64,000 bases of DNA from positions 126,001 to 190,000 of the forward strand of contig JAQGDQ010000088.1 in NCBI GenBank assembly GCA_030141605.1, in the 5' to 3' direction. This document shows, one piece after another, positions 51,564-64,000 of the stretch. The position numbers were made by a program, and so were the translations under genes. Every line of letters starts with the position of its first letter. The stretch's first letter is position 1. Below the pieces are notes generated by a model. That model saw only the letters and a list, made by a program, of their open reading frames with translations, was not told the DNA's origin and did not search any database. Origin of the DNA: Tubiluchus corallicola (lineage: Eukaryota > Priapulida > Priapulimorpha > Priapulimorphida > Tubiluchidae).

Positions 51564-54249
51564 AACAATCTCAACTGTACATTGTAAAGAGTTCCATCAT
51601 TATCGTGCCTAGACTGAAAATTTATAATATATGGAAATTGATTTACAAAATCTGCAACCACAAAAAAATAAAAAATGCATATTTGTAAATGTTTTTATTT
51701 TTTTCATAAAATCACTGATATTATAGTCAAGCATTGACTTGCAAGATAATAGTATTTTCATATTCCAATGTAAAATCAGATCAAGTCTGATATAATTTTA
51801 CTCTTCTACAAAGTGCAACAACAATACCTAAATTCATCTACTTTCTTTGGTAATAAGAAAAAGTGATTCAAATGTTTACAAACATTATTACAGTGTGTTA
51901 TAGTCATGCTTAGCAATATGAATATTTGCTGGAATTGCAAATACCTTTTTATTACAAAATACAAACAGTAAATACAAGGAGTACGCACAAGCATATCATG
52001 AGATTTAAAGTTGTAACACAACACTATTAATGATGATGTTAAGTTGTAAATACAATTCTTTTGAAGAACTAATCATATCTATATCACAAAAATATTTTAC
52101 AAAATTCGAATCTCTGAAGTTATGGTCAAATGCATTTTTTTTTATTTTGCGCATTTGGTGTATGGTGACTGTGTAATATACAAATCTTCGAAAACTATTA
52201 CTACTTAAACTCACCTTTGCAGAAAATAATGCATCTTTTTGAAAAAGCATTTTGATTTGCTAGGATTTGATTTTTGCTGTTAGAGCTTTTTTAATACTTT
52301 ACTTATGCACTAAAATAAGTTAATAATTGATATAAACCTTGATCTTTGTTTAAGGCTTTCTGGAAAAACAGATTTTAAAAAACAATGCTGAACAAAAAGT
52401 TTTACGTATGTACTGCAATAATAAGCAACACATTGAAAAGAAAAATCTTAAAACTTCTCTGAATCGACAGTTGATCTTCACGAATTTTCGATCAAAATAA
52501 GTATGGATGTACGGGTAACTGCTTCCAAAAATTGGGGAAGTAGGGGAAATTCAAGCAAAGCAAGAAAAAAAATCGGACAGCAAAACATGGACAGAAAAAT
52601 AAAAAAGCTACCAATGGTGAACTATTTAACCAATAGCAGATGCTTGGCGCAACACTACGTCAAGCAATGACTTAATACTGGAAGACTGCACTGCACAAAA
52701 AAGTTCATACTCATTACTGGGGCAGCCAAGTGATATCATAGAGCTATAGAGGCATACAGCCTCGTGAAGGAGAATGTAAATATAATTCACATCCGGATAC
52801 AACTAAAATCCGAAGAATTTCAGTTGATTCATAGCTCGTCTTAAGAGGGAAGCCTCAATAATAAGCTAAGATTGGGTCTCATCACAAACATAAAATTGTG
52901 TGGGTCCTGGAACTGAATGCTGGATGCTGGCTTTCAGTATGCCGAGTTGTATAAAAAATAATCAACCATTGCCCAGTTAACTTAAGACCATATCAATTTT
53001 AAGTTGAGAGGGGTATTATTTAGACCACAGTCTCTATGAGTAGTTACAATTTGCATCATTAATGCCCCAAATGTGAAGAAAGCAAAAAGCTGGTGTCTTC
53101 GGATAATAAAGAAATTATTGCCGAGAACAGGGTGACAAAGGCAGATAATTCCCAAACTATTGCAAATAAGGATCAGAAAATTTTTTGCACATTATTAAAA
53201 AGCTCAAAGCTATACAGAGCTTGGTTTCTCCAAAAAAAGTATCCTTAATTAAAAGACTTCAACAAACACTGATGTGTTTCTACTTGCATAAATTTTAGTG
53301 AAAATCAACCCCTTCTGGCCCTCTTAACCAAAGTGATCCTATATCTCATCAAAATAACGATCTCTTTTAATGCTTATTTTCACATTCAAATTTTTTATTA
53401 ATCAAACTGCTTCTCTTTGTCATGAGAACTCAAATCAGAGATTCGTATTGGTGCATCACAAGTTCAACAAATCAAGCACTATTAAAAATACACTAATACA
53501 ACAAATCAAGCATTGTGGAATGTCATAACTTTTTCTTATTTACACTGAGCAAAGTGAATCTATAGCAAAAGACATATCTTCCAACTTTATTAAAACAGTT
53601 ATGCGAGTAAAAGATAATAAGATTTATTTGTATAAATATATTAATTACAAACAGTAAGAAGTCACGAGTTAATACTACAAAACTTACAATTATAACTCGT
53701 TATTGACGAGATTGCAAATAAGCAAAACTTGGCTAAATTTTTTTGTCATGAGAGTAGATTTCTTTTCTTTAAAATTCTACCTATCCAATGTCTGTAATAC
53801 ATGTGATAGGCATTAAATGATACAATGCACAAAAAAATAAAATTAAGTTGACGATTGCAATTTCGCATTTACAACTAGCAAAGCGGCAGTGCTACACTGC
53901 ACATGCGCTTTAATTTCTATAAGATGGTGGATAAGCTGCCCAGACTGAGTAGTAAAAAACAAACAGTTGTTCAAATATAAGCACCCATATGTAGGCACAA
54001 GTGGACAGCTGCAAACTTGTAAAACACAGCAAAACTAACAGTGCTAATTCAGGTCCTCGAACCAGATGTCATAGAACAGCCCAGCTGGCACAACAACTTT
54101 TAAAGCCCCAGACTTGTCCCTGTTTGCCACAGCACTTTGATGCTCAATAGTGAATTTAGCTTGTGCAATTTTCACATAACGAAATGACGAGGTATCCTGT
54201 GATGTCTAGGTTCAGGTAGAAAACTTACAATAACTAAACTAGCTGCTCA
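51564..54249. other. Convergent intergenic / 3' UTRs
   Basis: 3' UTRs of DHX8 (from the left) and the GalNAc-transferase (from the right, minus strand). No gene is recognised. A short CAACAAATCAAGCA direct repeat occurs near 53465 and 53500. Minus-strand AATAAA complements occur near 53586 and 53623, about 630-660 bases past the transferase stop, and are candidate poly(A) signals. Confidence 0.5.
51667..51672 (+). terminator. Poly(A) signal of DHX8
   Basis: AATAAA 104 bases after the stop codon, within AAAAAAATAAAAAATGC. It is followed by T-rich sequence (TGTTTTTATTTTTTTC). Confidence 0.55.
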
Positions 54250-57014
54250 TTATCTTGCTCGTTTATCTTCCAGTGCTACGGTTTCTAACGACCACTTTTG
54301 AGAAACACTTCCAGAGCACTTCGCTAATGATGGTGTGTCTTTGTTTGGTCCCTCCGGTTTGTCTAAACATTTACCTGATAAGGAATGCTTTAACGTTTGT
54401 GCCTAAAAATGAAAGTATTTTACAGTATTAAATGAAAAATCTAATGTGAAGGATTTTGGCAAATTACTTCAAATATGATATGCCAAGTGCAAATTTTACA
54501 CAATAGCAAACAACATAATGCATTCAAATCTTAATCTTCTGGCACAAATTACAAACTAGAAATGCATCAAAGTCTAGTTCACAAACATACCAGGACAACT
54601 CTGACTTTCTGCCCAATTTTTTTATTCTCCTGAATGTATTTTTTTTAAATAGTAAGCTGATTGTTAAGTTCTACATCAACATTTTTTCTTTGCAGCAACA
54701 ACAATGACGTAGTGTTGCTGCTTGGTTTGAGCAACATATCTACAACAATATTAGACCAAATTGAAGATAGGGTGGCAAGTAAGCAGAGATAGTTACAAAC
54801 CAAGCTGCAAAAGATCACAAAGTATATTTGGAAATGTTAAACGTTCAGATTCAGGGATGCGATCTACATGTTGATTTAACAAAAAATACTCAATTGTAAT
54901 CGAGCCTGTTTAAAATTCAAGCAATGTGCAAATTAACCCAGTGTCACTTTAAACTGTGACAGGCTTACATGGCCACATGGATAATCTAAGATTATTAAGT
55001 TACGAACGCAATCTATTTTCAAACCATGTATTGAATTGTTCATTCTTGTGTAATTTAAATTACATTATTGAAATAATGAATTAATTTACAAAACAGATTG
55101 TTGTCATGAAATGAAATCAAAACAATTGATTCTAAATGGCTGAGTACCAATTGTTTTAAATAACCTAGAGCAATTTTCGTCCAACAGTAAACTCTGCAAA
55201 ATTCGGTATTGTGTAATTCGCAATATCGTTTATCTCAGATAGATTCGGTAGAATGAATTTGTTTCTATACATCTTAATACATTAAGCAATTGCACAACTT
55301 GCGTAAATTGCACAAATTACCATGTTTTCTGGGGAATTTATGTGCCAGTAATTCAACGATTTTGCCTTTTTAATAAAAGTATGACTGTAATATTATTTCT
55401 CGGACTTCTAGTGTCGGCTGCAGTAGGCCATGACAGTCTCTCTTTCTCAATAAATGCAGGTGTTTTTCTGTACGCATCTGCGTGAGTAAAAAACTTGAAT
55501 GACAATCTCATTTCTGATTGTTCAATTACGATAACTGGGCAGTTCTACCTTGAGCTGCGGTGTGGGAGTGTGTGTAATTGCCGTTAGTGTTGGGCATTTT
55601 CAAAATAGATTATTTAAAACAAAAGGTGTCAGTTGACAATTAATCATTTCAAAGCAAACTAAGTAACATATGGCCATGAAGTAGGCTCCAGTTTCAATAA
55701 ATGGTTACACGCAAGCACATAATGCATCCACAAAGAAATGATTGCACAAATTTGCATCTTTGTCAAACTCAGTTTATCATGGAGCTCACACAGATATTTT
55801 GGGCCCTTGCCATCCGAATTATGCAAAGTTTACTGCAGTTTTAGGGTTATTTAAAATAAATGAATTAAATCTACACATGTAGAGAACTTACTCCTTGATC
55901 GTACTCCCATCTTTGGTTGCCACCAGATCCATGACATCGTTGTAACTGCACAGGACCATTATTACTTGCAGCTAAGCAATTATCATCTGCCATTAGCTCA
56001 TTTTTTCTAGTGTAAGAAAATACCTGTAATAAAAAAATATGAGAGTACCATAAAATGAATGTAAAACATCGGAAGACTGGTTCACTGTAATATACAAATG
56101 TACTTTTAAATGTAAAGAAACCTGCTAAATCTCCGTATGATTGCAAGTAGTCGATTGAAATTGTTTTGTCAAAAAATACTACTGATATCATACTTGATAT
56201 GATAATTGAAAATGATATTAAAACAGCCGCTCGACTAAATACAGCACAAATTTTAGTTATTAATTTTTAAAAACTTAAAAATAAAAAAAATTAAAAAATA
56301 TTTTTGTAGTTTCATGTCTGGTATACTGTATCTCACATTTGTCAGGTAACTTTTTAAACTATTCCTTTTTCTCATTCAAACATTTTCTGCTCTCCCAGAA
56401 TAGTATTCACTGCCCACTAGAAGTATTCTTCTCCGTAGAGTTACTATATAGTATAGCGAAAAAATTTCTAATCAGTAAGCCACCTTACTTGAAAACAATG
56501 CTCAATCAGAGCATCTAACAGGATGTGAAAAGCCTATTGATAGACTGCAATCACTGAAATCAGTAACATGACTTAATAAGCTACTACTAAACCCTACTGA
56601 TACTTGCTGGCACTAAAGGAGTTTGCATGGTAAAGTAACACAGTTTGATCCTGCAGAAGCAACTTTCAAGGTTATACTTTGAGGACAGCCATAAGTAAAC
56701 AATTATTAACCTATAATCAACTAGTAGTGGATTTATGTAACTTTATAAAAAACCAACTTTATTGGGTAACTTTAAGTTACAAAAGTTAGTAAGTGTTTCA
56801 GGTTTGCAGAAAATACCAATATATATATATTACATAAATAAAAAAGATAGGAAAATCACACATATTTGCATACTCTACACAAATTCAAATTAAGGTAAAC
56901 AATTAACTATCATACTTGATTGCCACCCATTCCATGGCATGAAACTATTGCAACAGATTCTCCCGCTTTTCTACTAAAAGTGTCTAAACACATGCTGGTC
57001 TCTTTATTTCTAAC
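54250..57014 (-). other. Ricin-type lectin domain of the GalNAc-transferase
   Basis: The last three exons encode the C-terminal beta-trefoil lectin, roughly one repeat each. The alpha repeat has CLDTF and CHGMGGNQ; the Asp of CLD is the usual sugar-binding residue and is present. The beta repeat reads NCLAASNNG and GGNQRW, so the CLD Asp is replaced by Ala. The gamma repeat has KCLDKPEG and SQKW. The domain steers the enzyme to already glycosylated substrates. The protein ends after LEDKRAR. Confidence 0.85.
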
Positions 57015-60000
57015 CTAAATTAAAACAAATATAAAATGGTCTATTTAAATAAACAGAATATATAAAAATATCAGTATTACCAAGTTTTAGCAAAGGATAT
57101 GAGTTTCACAGTCAAATTTTTTATTTTTTATACACCAATTTAGTTATAACATCATAAGCAGATACATTATTTATGTCACAATGGCTTGTCGGAGGTAAGT
57201 TGCTGGAATGCTATTAACAAAACTTCATTAGCATAAGTTACAATACAGACAATCTTACTCCAATTTAATAATTTACTATTAAAATAGCATTTAGTGAGGC
57301 AATATGGAAAGTGGAGTTATACCAGTGTAATAATTAATTAAAACTGCAAGTTTAAATAATTTCAAAATGGATAGATATAGCATCCTGTAGCTTACAATAT
57401 GACTCTGGAGAGTTGAATTAAATTTAACTCTAATTATGTTTATGATTAAATTTTTAACACATTTTGAATCACCTTTATAGCGACTTATTTTATTTGCATT
57501 CACATAATAATACATAAATGGGTTTTCAAAATGTAACATGATTAAAAGACAGTAGTAAAATTTTTAAACAGAAAACCCTGTGCAGACATGCAATTTTACT
57601 GTTGCATCAAAATCGAATGTGAAGACAAGTAATTTTAAATAGCGTAACTGGCGTTATGGAGATTAAGGAGTCTGCACGTATTATTGGGCTGTACATTACC
57701 GGTCTCGACATCAAGTGGAGAAAAAACATTATCAGAGAAACCTCAGAGAAACTCTTATTTTTGGGTTTTTCTTACTGCTATGTGTGAGCTTAAGTGGGCG
57801 TATTTTACAACATGATCTGTGCAAAATTTAAGATTGCTGTAATATACTGGCACACATTACCTTAAGAACTAAAACTGCTTAAAAATGGAACTATCAATGT
57901 AGTTAAAAAACACGAAATCAAAATACAAATGTTGTTAAGCACTATCAGATTACATGAGAAGGCCAAATTAAATAGTTGTGTGAATTTTGTACATGAATTA
58001 TAATTGTAAGTGGTGCCTATCATTGTGAAATGCTGAAATGTGAAAAGTGAGCAGAGAAATGTGTTGGTTACATTTGGATAGACTGTTCACTTTGAAAATT
58101 TCATATTTTGGTCTCTAGTTACAAAATGTGTCACCGAATCTCTTAAAAGATGGTAGCAAAGACAGTAAAAATGCCTTACGTTCATTAATTTGTTCTTTTT
58201 CTTTCTTTTGAATACTTAATGGTTCCTCTTCATAAGACATTACGTTCTTATGTTTAACTATTGTGTTTGGTTAAAAGTTGCACAATTAAGAATTGTACCG
58301 TCTGCACACTCTCATTGAAAGCAGTACATTACAAAACAGTTACACAACTAAAAGTTTGAGCTCAGATTGTAATTTTTAGTTGCGCAATATATAATTGCAT
58401 ATATCTGCAGGCCCAACTTGACTTCAGTTATTTAGTAATCTTGCAACTTTTAGTTGCACAATTGAAAATTGGATGTCTGCAAGAGGCCCAAGTTTTAAAA
58501 TAATGAAAAAATAACTATTAAATACTACTACTAATTAGTACAGTAAGTCCTCGCATAACGATGTTAATGCGCTCCAGCAAAATGTGACGTTAACCAAAAT
58601 GTCGTTAAACAAAACAAAGACTTCCATAGAAAGTAATGCAGAAGAATTGAGATACATTCCAGAGGCAAAAGTCATGTTGCTTAAATCATATAAATTAAAC
58701 ATTTTATCAGTTTTTATTCATATTTCTACTGATTATGTTCTTTCTGTTTGCTTGAAACAACCTATATTTCTTACCACTACTTAGGCAGACTTGCTAGCGA
58801 TTGCTCTTTCCTTAATATTGAATCTCTGTATATATAGGCAATTAGCATTTAAACACTGCCTACTGCATAGTGAAAGCCACGCCCTAGAGCGACCTTGGGA
58901 CAATTTCATGCAGTAGTAGTCTGGTTACTACAGGTTGCAGACAAAATTCCTTGGCATAAAGTTTGAACTTAGGTGTCTGGAGGCATATGAATTCCAAATA
59001 GATCTCGCTTGATACAAACAGCTACCATTTAGTACGTAGTAAATCAGGAAGCAAAAATATATAATAATTGTACTGTTTTACATTATTAGTATATTTTTAG
59101 AACAGAATAATGCAATATATACTTGGTACATTTTAATGCTTCAAATTAGATAAAAAAGTTGTTGATAAACTAAAGAATTGTTTTGAGCAAAGTAAAAAAA
59201 TCGTCGTTAAAATGAAACGTGCATAGTTCATAAGGTGTCAAATGTACAGTGAAGTTAAAACAAAACATTGCTAACGGGGAGTCGTTATGCGAGGACTTAC
59301 TGTAATACATAGTTTCAATAATTTTCAAAAAAATTTTCTTGTTTTGTTCTCACAAGTAACATAATAACACAGCCAAAAAATAATGGGCATTTGTGTCAGG
59401 ACAGACATAATATGACAAGGTGTGATGTGAAATTACCATGAGATGAGGACATTAATCTTCATGACCATTTAACTAATCAGAACTGTAAATAGCTAATATT
59501 TTTTGCTACACATGATAAAAATGATATATCCTGCAAATTTGAAAATCACTTCTTCAGCTGAAAAGAAAATCAATTTGTTATCGTAATGATTAAATCTGAC
59601 TATGCTGTTAAGTAAAAATTAACAAAAATACAAAAGCTACAATAAGTAACAAATCGTACTTACTTCTCCTAATGAAAAATAATCTAAAGGCATCTGTGAC
59701 TCGGGATATACGTTTTCTAAATACCAACGAAAGCTTTTGCAGTTCAATTTCTCTCTCAAGGCCTTACGTTCTGTTACGTCACCGGCATCCATTCGTTTTG
59801 CAACTATAAACACCAAATTTAAATTTTAACAGTAATTAATACACATAGCATCATAGAATGCATAGATGCAATAGCCACATCTCAAGATGAAATCTCCTTA
59901 ACAGTAACAATTGTTTTGTTGAATGGTCATTCACAAAGCTTATATTAACCACTTTGCGAGTGGTAGTTTTTCGTGTAAATGTAAGTGAATTAGAAACACA

Positions 60001-63000
60001 CTACACTGATGAACAAACACTATTTTCTTTAAAACAAAAGCTCTCTGATGCTAGAGTGCAAAAACACATCAAGCGGCCTTAGTAAGTTAAATTATTCTGC
60101 TTTAAACCCACTAGCAGCTGTTCACATAAAACACATATATGTCCGCTTCAAAAACTGCATGTGTAATAATAATCTCCATGGTTGAATAATGTGGTTATTT
60201 GCTGAGAAAGTTATTGGATACAATATGAACAACACTGCAGCATTTCACCAGAGATGGTAAAGGCATAATATGACCTTTCTTTATCGTTTACTACGTCAAC
60301 AAAACATCAAAGTAAACATGAACGATAATTCTGCACGATGTGTTACAGGCTTTGCAACTTACTGTATACACAAAAATGTCCATATTAGACTTTGTAAGCA
60401 TTCAAGTGAGTATTTTATTATAGTGTCATGAGTATTGACTTCTGACAATGTTTTCGATATAATTTTCTTCATTACACTTTCTTTTACACTGGCACAACGG
60501 AATCCACTACATCAAAGTAAACAAACGCATTGACAATGTAATTATATTACCAACATGAGTGGCACCAAACAGATTTGCTTTAGTCATACCGGGGTGCATT
60601 GCTATGCACCGTGTAGAACAAATTGAAAGAGCAAAAAATTTTATACCTGGATTGACTTTAAAGAAAAAGTTTTTCCATTCGTCCATCCAAACTTCAGCTA
60701 AGCGGGCATTATTATGATTAATAATTTGACCTGTTCCCCCAGGAAACGTATAGGGAGTGGTTTTACGGAAAACATGACCAACACGCGAACAAGTGGCTAT
60801 TTCCACACTTCCTCCACACATCCACACCTGAATTAAATTGCAAAGAATATTATCTTACAGTGAACTCTTTAGTCAACATTCTAATAGAATAGCCAAAGCA
60901 ACAAAGTGAACTTTAAAGTTTTAATGTGTTGATGAATTAATGGCCTAACTAAGTGAAATGACCTGGAACTAAGAAATTATGAAGAAACAAAAATAAAGTA
61001 TCGAACATCACTATTAAGCAAATACGCTATTACGTAAACATTTATGATTTGAGAATGAGTTTAAAAAGCAGGATTAGTAATAAATAAGGTTCTTTCTTTG
61101 AATACTCGCCAGCGCCTTGTTGGCACTTAAGAGAAAAAATTCAGAAAGAAGCTGATAACAAGAAAAATCAGTCACTCACTACTACTTGATAGCCCTAGTG
61201 AGAAATATGTTATTTAGAAGAGCAAGAAAGTATAACTGTTTCTATGGACATGGCAAAATTGGCTTCAAAAACCACTAAAATAATCAAATTAATCCAGCAC
61301 TAACATCATTCCAAATTTAATAATGAACTTATTATCATTTGATTGCTAGAATAACTTTGAACTTATTGTTATTGACACTTTCATTTGTGCTAAACTTCTG
61401 TCAACACACTGTGTTATGTTAATAGAGCCAAGGTAACCACCACATGAAAACTGAGTTCTTATTAGCTGAGCCATGTGTGGAGGCCCTATTAACCATATGT
61501 TTATGTTATTATATTTAAAATTGGAAATGCAAACCAATAAACACTTTCTACAAAAAAACTCATACAAAATGAAGCAACACCAACAAGACAAAACATACGA
61601 CGCTACTCACTCTAAAAGACATCTCTAAATTTTCTCCGCCCCATATGTTCATCCCAGAATCATACTTTCCAATTTCTTCAAAATAATCCTTACTAATCGC
61701 AAATAATCCACCTGCCATAGTGGGTGTCCTAGGAAAAAACAAATTATAGTATAAAAGCATAAGTAAAGCGTATTTTTGTTTAGATGCTTTTATGAGGAAA
61801 ATGTGATTTAGAAAAGTCAGCAGAGCAGTTTCATTACAACGATCAGGTTAAATTTTAAGAATAAAAAAAAGATTAAGTTAAATGAATAAGATTCAATAGA
61901 CGTTGTTTTTCAACACAGATCTTTTTAAAGTAGCTGTTAAGAGTATAATGTTGCACAGAACATAAATTGTGGAAGTGGAATTGTCTAAGTAAACTAACAA
62001 TCTCAGATTTTCAGAGTGACACTAGCTCAAACAAGAACCACTCAACACTAAAGACTAAAGCGAGATGAGCGAACACTATGAAAGAAGCTACTATGGTAAT
62101 AACTTTTTAGCAACTCGAAAAAATGTGATTATTAAGTTAACATGTAGCAAATTACCGATTTTAGTTCTTTTTCAGATCTGCTTATTGTATACAATAATTA
62201 TAATTTAATTAAAAAATTACAAATAAATTTAAAAAGTGCAAACTTTCTTTAAAATAAGCTGTAAAACGAAAATGGGAATTTTCTTATCAAGTTAAGGTAC
62301 ACAGTAGATACGGTAAGTGTACACACAGTAGCATACCTAGTAGGTGGGTTAAGTATAAAAATGACATTCTGTTTACACATTTACTTAGTTTTACATCTAT
62401 TGTATATACACCAACAGTATCAAAACATGAGTGAATATATCTCAAATAATTTGTCTCTTAAAATGATTGCAGTCCTACTTACCGTAAAGGCAATGTCCGA
62501 TCACCACCACGTCTCTCTGTCTCACGCTTTGGAACGGGATACCAACGAAAGTTCAATTTCCAATTGAATCCTCCGTAAGTGAGATCAGACGCAGCCACAT
62601 ATTCAAATGTGTCATCACTTATCACATCAATAATGGGACAAACAACAGCTTTTCTGAAATACATCAGAAAGTAACTAAATTATCTGTCATGCTTTTATTA
62701 TAACACAGCGCCAATCATTTTCCACGTTCACAAACAGAGATGTATATGTCATAGTGGCATCTTCTAGGTGTGTTTAGGCTATTATGAACTGTTTACACAC
62801 ATACATGCATGCAGCATGCATGCACACACACTCAGCAACTACAGCAGAGTACACTTTCAGTATGACAAGACGTCTCTGTGTGTTTGTCAACGTGTAACCT
62901 GTAGAATGACTAGCACTATGTTGTAATAAAAGCACAACAGACATGCTCGTGCACAAGCTTGTTGATGAAACTGATGACAAAATAGAGATTATGACATGTT

Positions 63001-63599
63001 AATATATATAAGCTAATGGTTCTGTTAATATGACTGTAAACCTTTATAAAAATCCTGTGATCATTAGGCTGTTTTATTCCATTCGTTAGATGGTAATTCC
63101 ACTCACATATGGTCACTACAAGTCATACTAAAAGGACTTCTTTCAATTTTGTGCCTTCACTGCAATCACAGCTATCATATTCTCTCAAATTACAGGGTAT
63201 ATAATAGGTATACTTGAAATTACCTTGCTCACAAACGAAACACCAGTAACGTGCACATATTCTTTGTATAAGCTATGATAATACACAGCAGAGTTTGCAA
63301 GTATTTGCAATATTCACATTTTTATCTTGAAATACGCCAGGTTTAGCTTGCAAACTTTACTTGTAATAAATACACAAATAAGAAAACAAACCTGTTTTCT
63401 TTAATGCGTGCTAATAAAGGTTCTAACCATCCATTTGTTACTTCACAATGAGCATCAAGAAACAGCAATACATCACCCTGTGCTTTCTCTGCACCAGTTA
63501 ATCGAGCTCTGATTAATCCACTCCGCTCAGGCATTCGAATCATTCTTACTGGTACAGTGAATAAGGCTAGCTCAGCTTCAAGTTTTCGTCCAAGATGTT
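54250..63599 (-). CDS. Polypeptide GalNAc-transferase (GALNT1/13 type), 3' part
   Basis: Golgi enzyme family GT27, which adds the first GalNAc to Ser/Thr of secreted proteins (mucin-type O-glycosylation). Eight exons, 5' to 3': 63599-63392, 62653-62483, 61728-61611, 60827-60647, 59803-59664, 57014-56916, 56023-55892, 54402-54250, giving about 400 residues. The start, membrane anchor and first half of the catalytic domain lie beyond 64000. Seen: [15 protein letters not shown] of the DxH metal site (FLDAHCEV); [55 protein letters not shown] with the third metal-binding His; then a ricin-type lectin domain with CLD...[12 protein letters not shown] and CLD...SQKWSLE. All junctions are GT-AG and in frame. 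The start of the 63599 exon (TATTAG acceptor) is the least certain. Confidence 0.93.
55185..55835. mobile_element. Pogo/Tigger-like MITE in a GalNAc-transferase intron
   Basis: Left end CAGTAAACTCTGCAAAATT and complemented right end CAGTAAACTTTGCATAATT form ~22-bp terminal inverted repeats that continue with CGG on both sides. The ends begin with CAG, as in the pogo/Tigger branch. The expected TA target duplication is not intact (AA left, CA right), which suggests age. 651 bp, no coding capacity. A different family from 58541-59302. Confidence 0.65.
58276..58486 (+). repeat. Three copies of a ~36-bp motif
   Basis: GTTGCACAATTAAGAATTG...GTCTGCA near 58276-58308, GTTGCGCAATATATAATTG...ATCTGCA near 58378-58413, and GTTGCACAATTGAAAATTG...TGTCTGCA near 58453-58486. 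The last two are each followed by (A)GGCCCAA. They lie immediately left of the Tigger-like MITE. They may be the remains of another transposon end. Confidence 0.6.
58541..59302. mobile_element. Pogo/Tigger-like MITE, full length
   Basis: 762 bp, flanked by TA on both sides (58539-58540 and 59303-59304). Left end CAGTAAGTCCTCGCATAACG and complemented right end CAGTAAGTCCTCGCATAACG match over at least 22 bases. TA duplication plus CAG-starting termini is the pogo/Tigger pattern of the Tc1/mariner superfamily. No transposase. The truncated relative is at 3209-3762. Inside an intron of the GalNAc-transferase. Confidence 0.85.
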
Positions 63600-64000
63600 C
63601 TAATACCAGATAAAGATTACCAGATAGATGTAAGAGTTTTCATAACAGATGCTTTGTTAAGCCATTCATGTAACTTTTGTTACTTAATACTTATAATGAT
63701 GCAACTAAAACAACGGCTATTATTTACAGCAACATCCTACCTCTTGACTGGTTACATTTTTCAATGTAGTCTTGCATCATCATCATCAGAACCCTCTCAA
63801 GGGCCATTTAAAATATATATATATATATATATTAAATTATTAACTGATGAATATGAATGCTACTCTCGTAGTAGTAAAAAGGTTGCATCAAAATGTAAGC
63901 AATAAAGAAGTACCACATACATAGCCCTCAAGTTTAGAAGTGCTAATGAGCGACAACAGAGCCAAAATAGCTGGTGGTTACGTGGAACTCTAAACTTCCT
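63600..64000 (-). other. Intron of the GalNAc-transferase at window edge
   Basis: No further transferase exon is recognised before the right edge. The upstream catalytic region expected in intact relatives must lie beyond it. Contains an (AT)n run at 63813-63832. Confidence 0.6.
63813..63832. repeat. (AT)n microsatellite
   Basis: Ten AT units. Confidence 0.9.

Overview
This window is nuclear DNA of an animal, most likely an invertebrate protostome and perhaps an arthropod. It is AT-rich, its genes have canonical GT-AG introns, and it is full of decayed animal transposons. The arthropod hint rests only on a mariner-type transposase relic at 15.1-15.5 kb, which reads like the common arthropod elements. 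No species can be named from the sequence. All gene calls come from reading translations, motifs and splice sites by eye. No search was run.

Five protein-coding genes can be supported. (1) 5086-6336, minus strand: an intronless coding region for a 12-helix MFS sugar-phosphate exchanger of the SLC37/OPA family. A strong 3' splice site lies 5 bases before its ATG, so its 5' UTR is probably spliced. (2) 12530-13444 and (3) 25080-26723, both plus strand: two paralogous C2H2 zinc-finger genes with single-exon coding regions. They share a distinctive N-terminal finger block (23 of 31 residues identical) but have different C-terminal finger sets. (4) 32069-51563, plus strand: a complete 24-exon gene for the DEAH-box spliceosomal helicase DHX8/Prp22 (1,197 residues). 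Every exon joins in frame at GT-AG sites. (5) 54250-63599, minus strand: the last eight exons of a polypeptide GalNAc-transferase of the GALNT1/13 type. Its 5' part lies beyond the right edge. DHX8 and the GalNAc-transferase converge, with 2.7 kb between their stop codons.

Mobile DNA fills most of the rest. At 6.45-9.94 kb a broken endonuclease/reverse-transcriptase LINE sits inside a pair of about 100-bp inverted repeats. A hAT-like element lies at 10.47-11.65 kb, and a mariner-like palindromic relic at 15.03-15.78 kb. LINE fragments carrying two recent tandem duplications (149 and 142 bp) lie at 15.8-17.3 kb. A long degenerate LINE at 20.3-24.4 kb (minus) has a first ORF with CCCH-like zinc-knuckle motifs. 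At 28.12-30.62 kb a 5'-truncated CR1/jockey-like LINE has split one arm of a DNA element. Three pogo/Tigger-type MITEs lie at 3.2, 55.2 and 58.5 kb. A gypsy-type gag relic sits in DHX8 intron 3.

The most unusual structure is in DHX8 intron 1 (32855-34045). Two arrays of a degenerate ~16-bp monomer (left about 16 units, right about 21) face each other in inverted orientation around an AAC-rich core, the architecture of a foldback element. The other observation worth following is the conserved N-terminal finger shared by the two zinc-finger paralogues.
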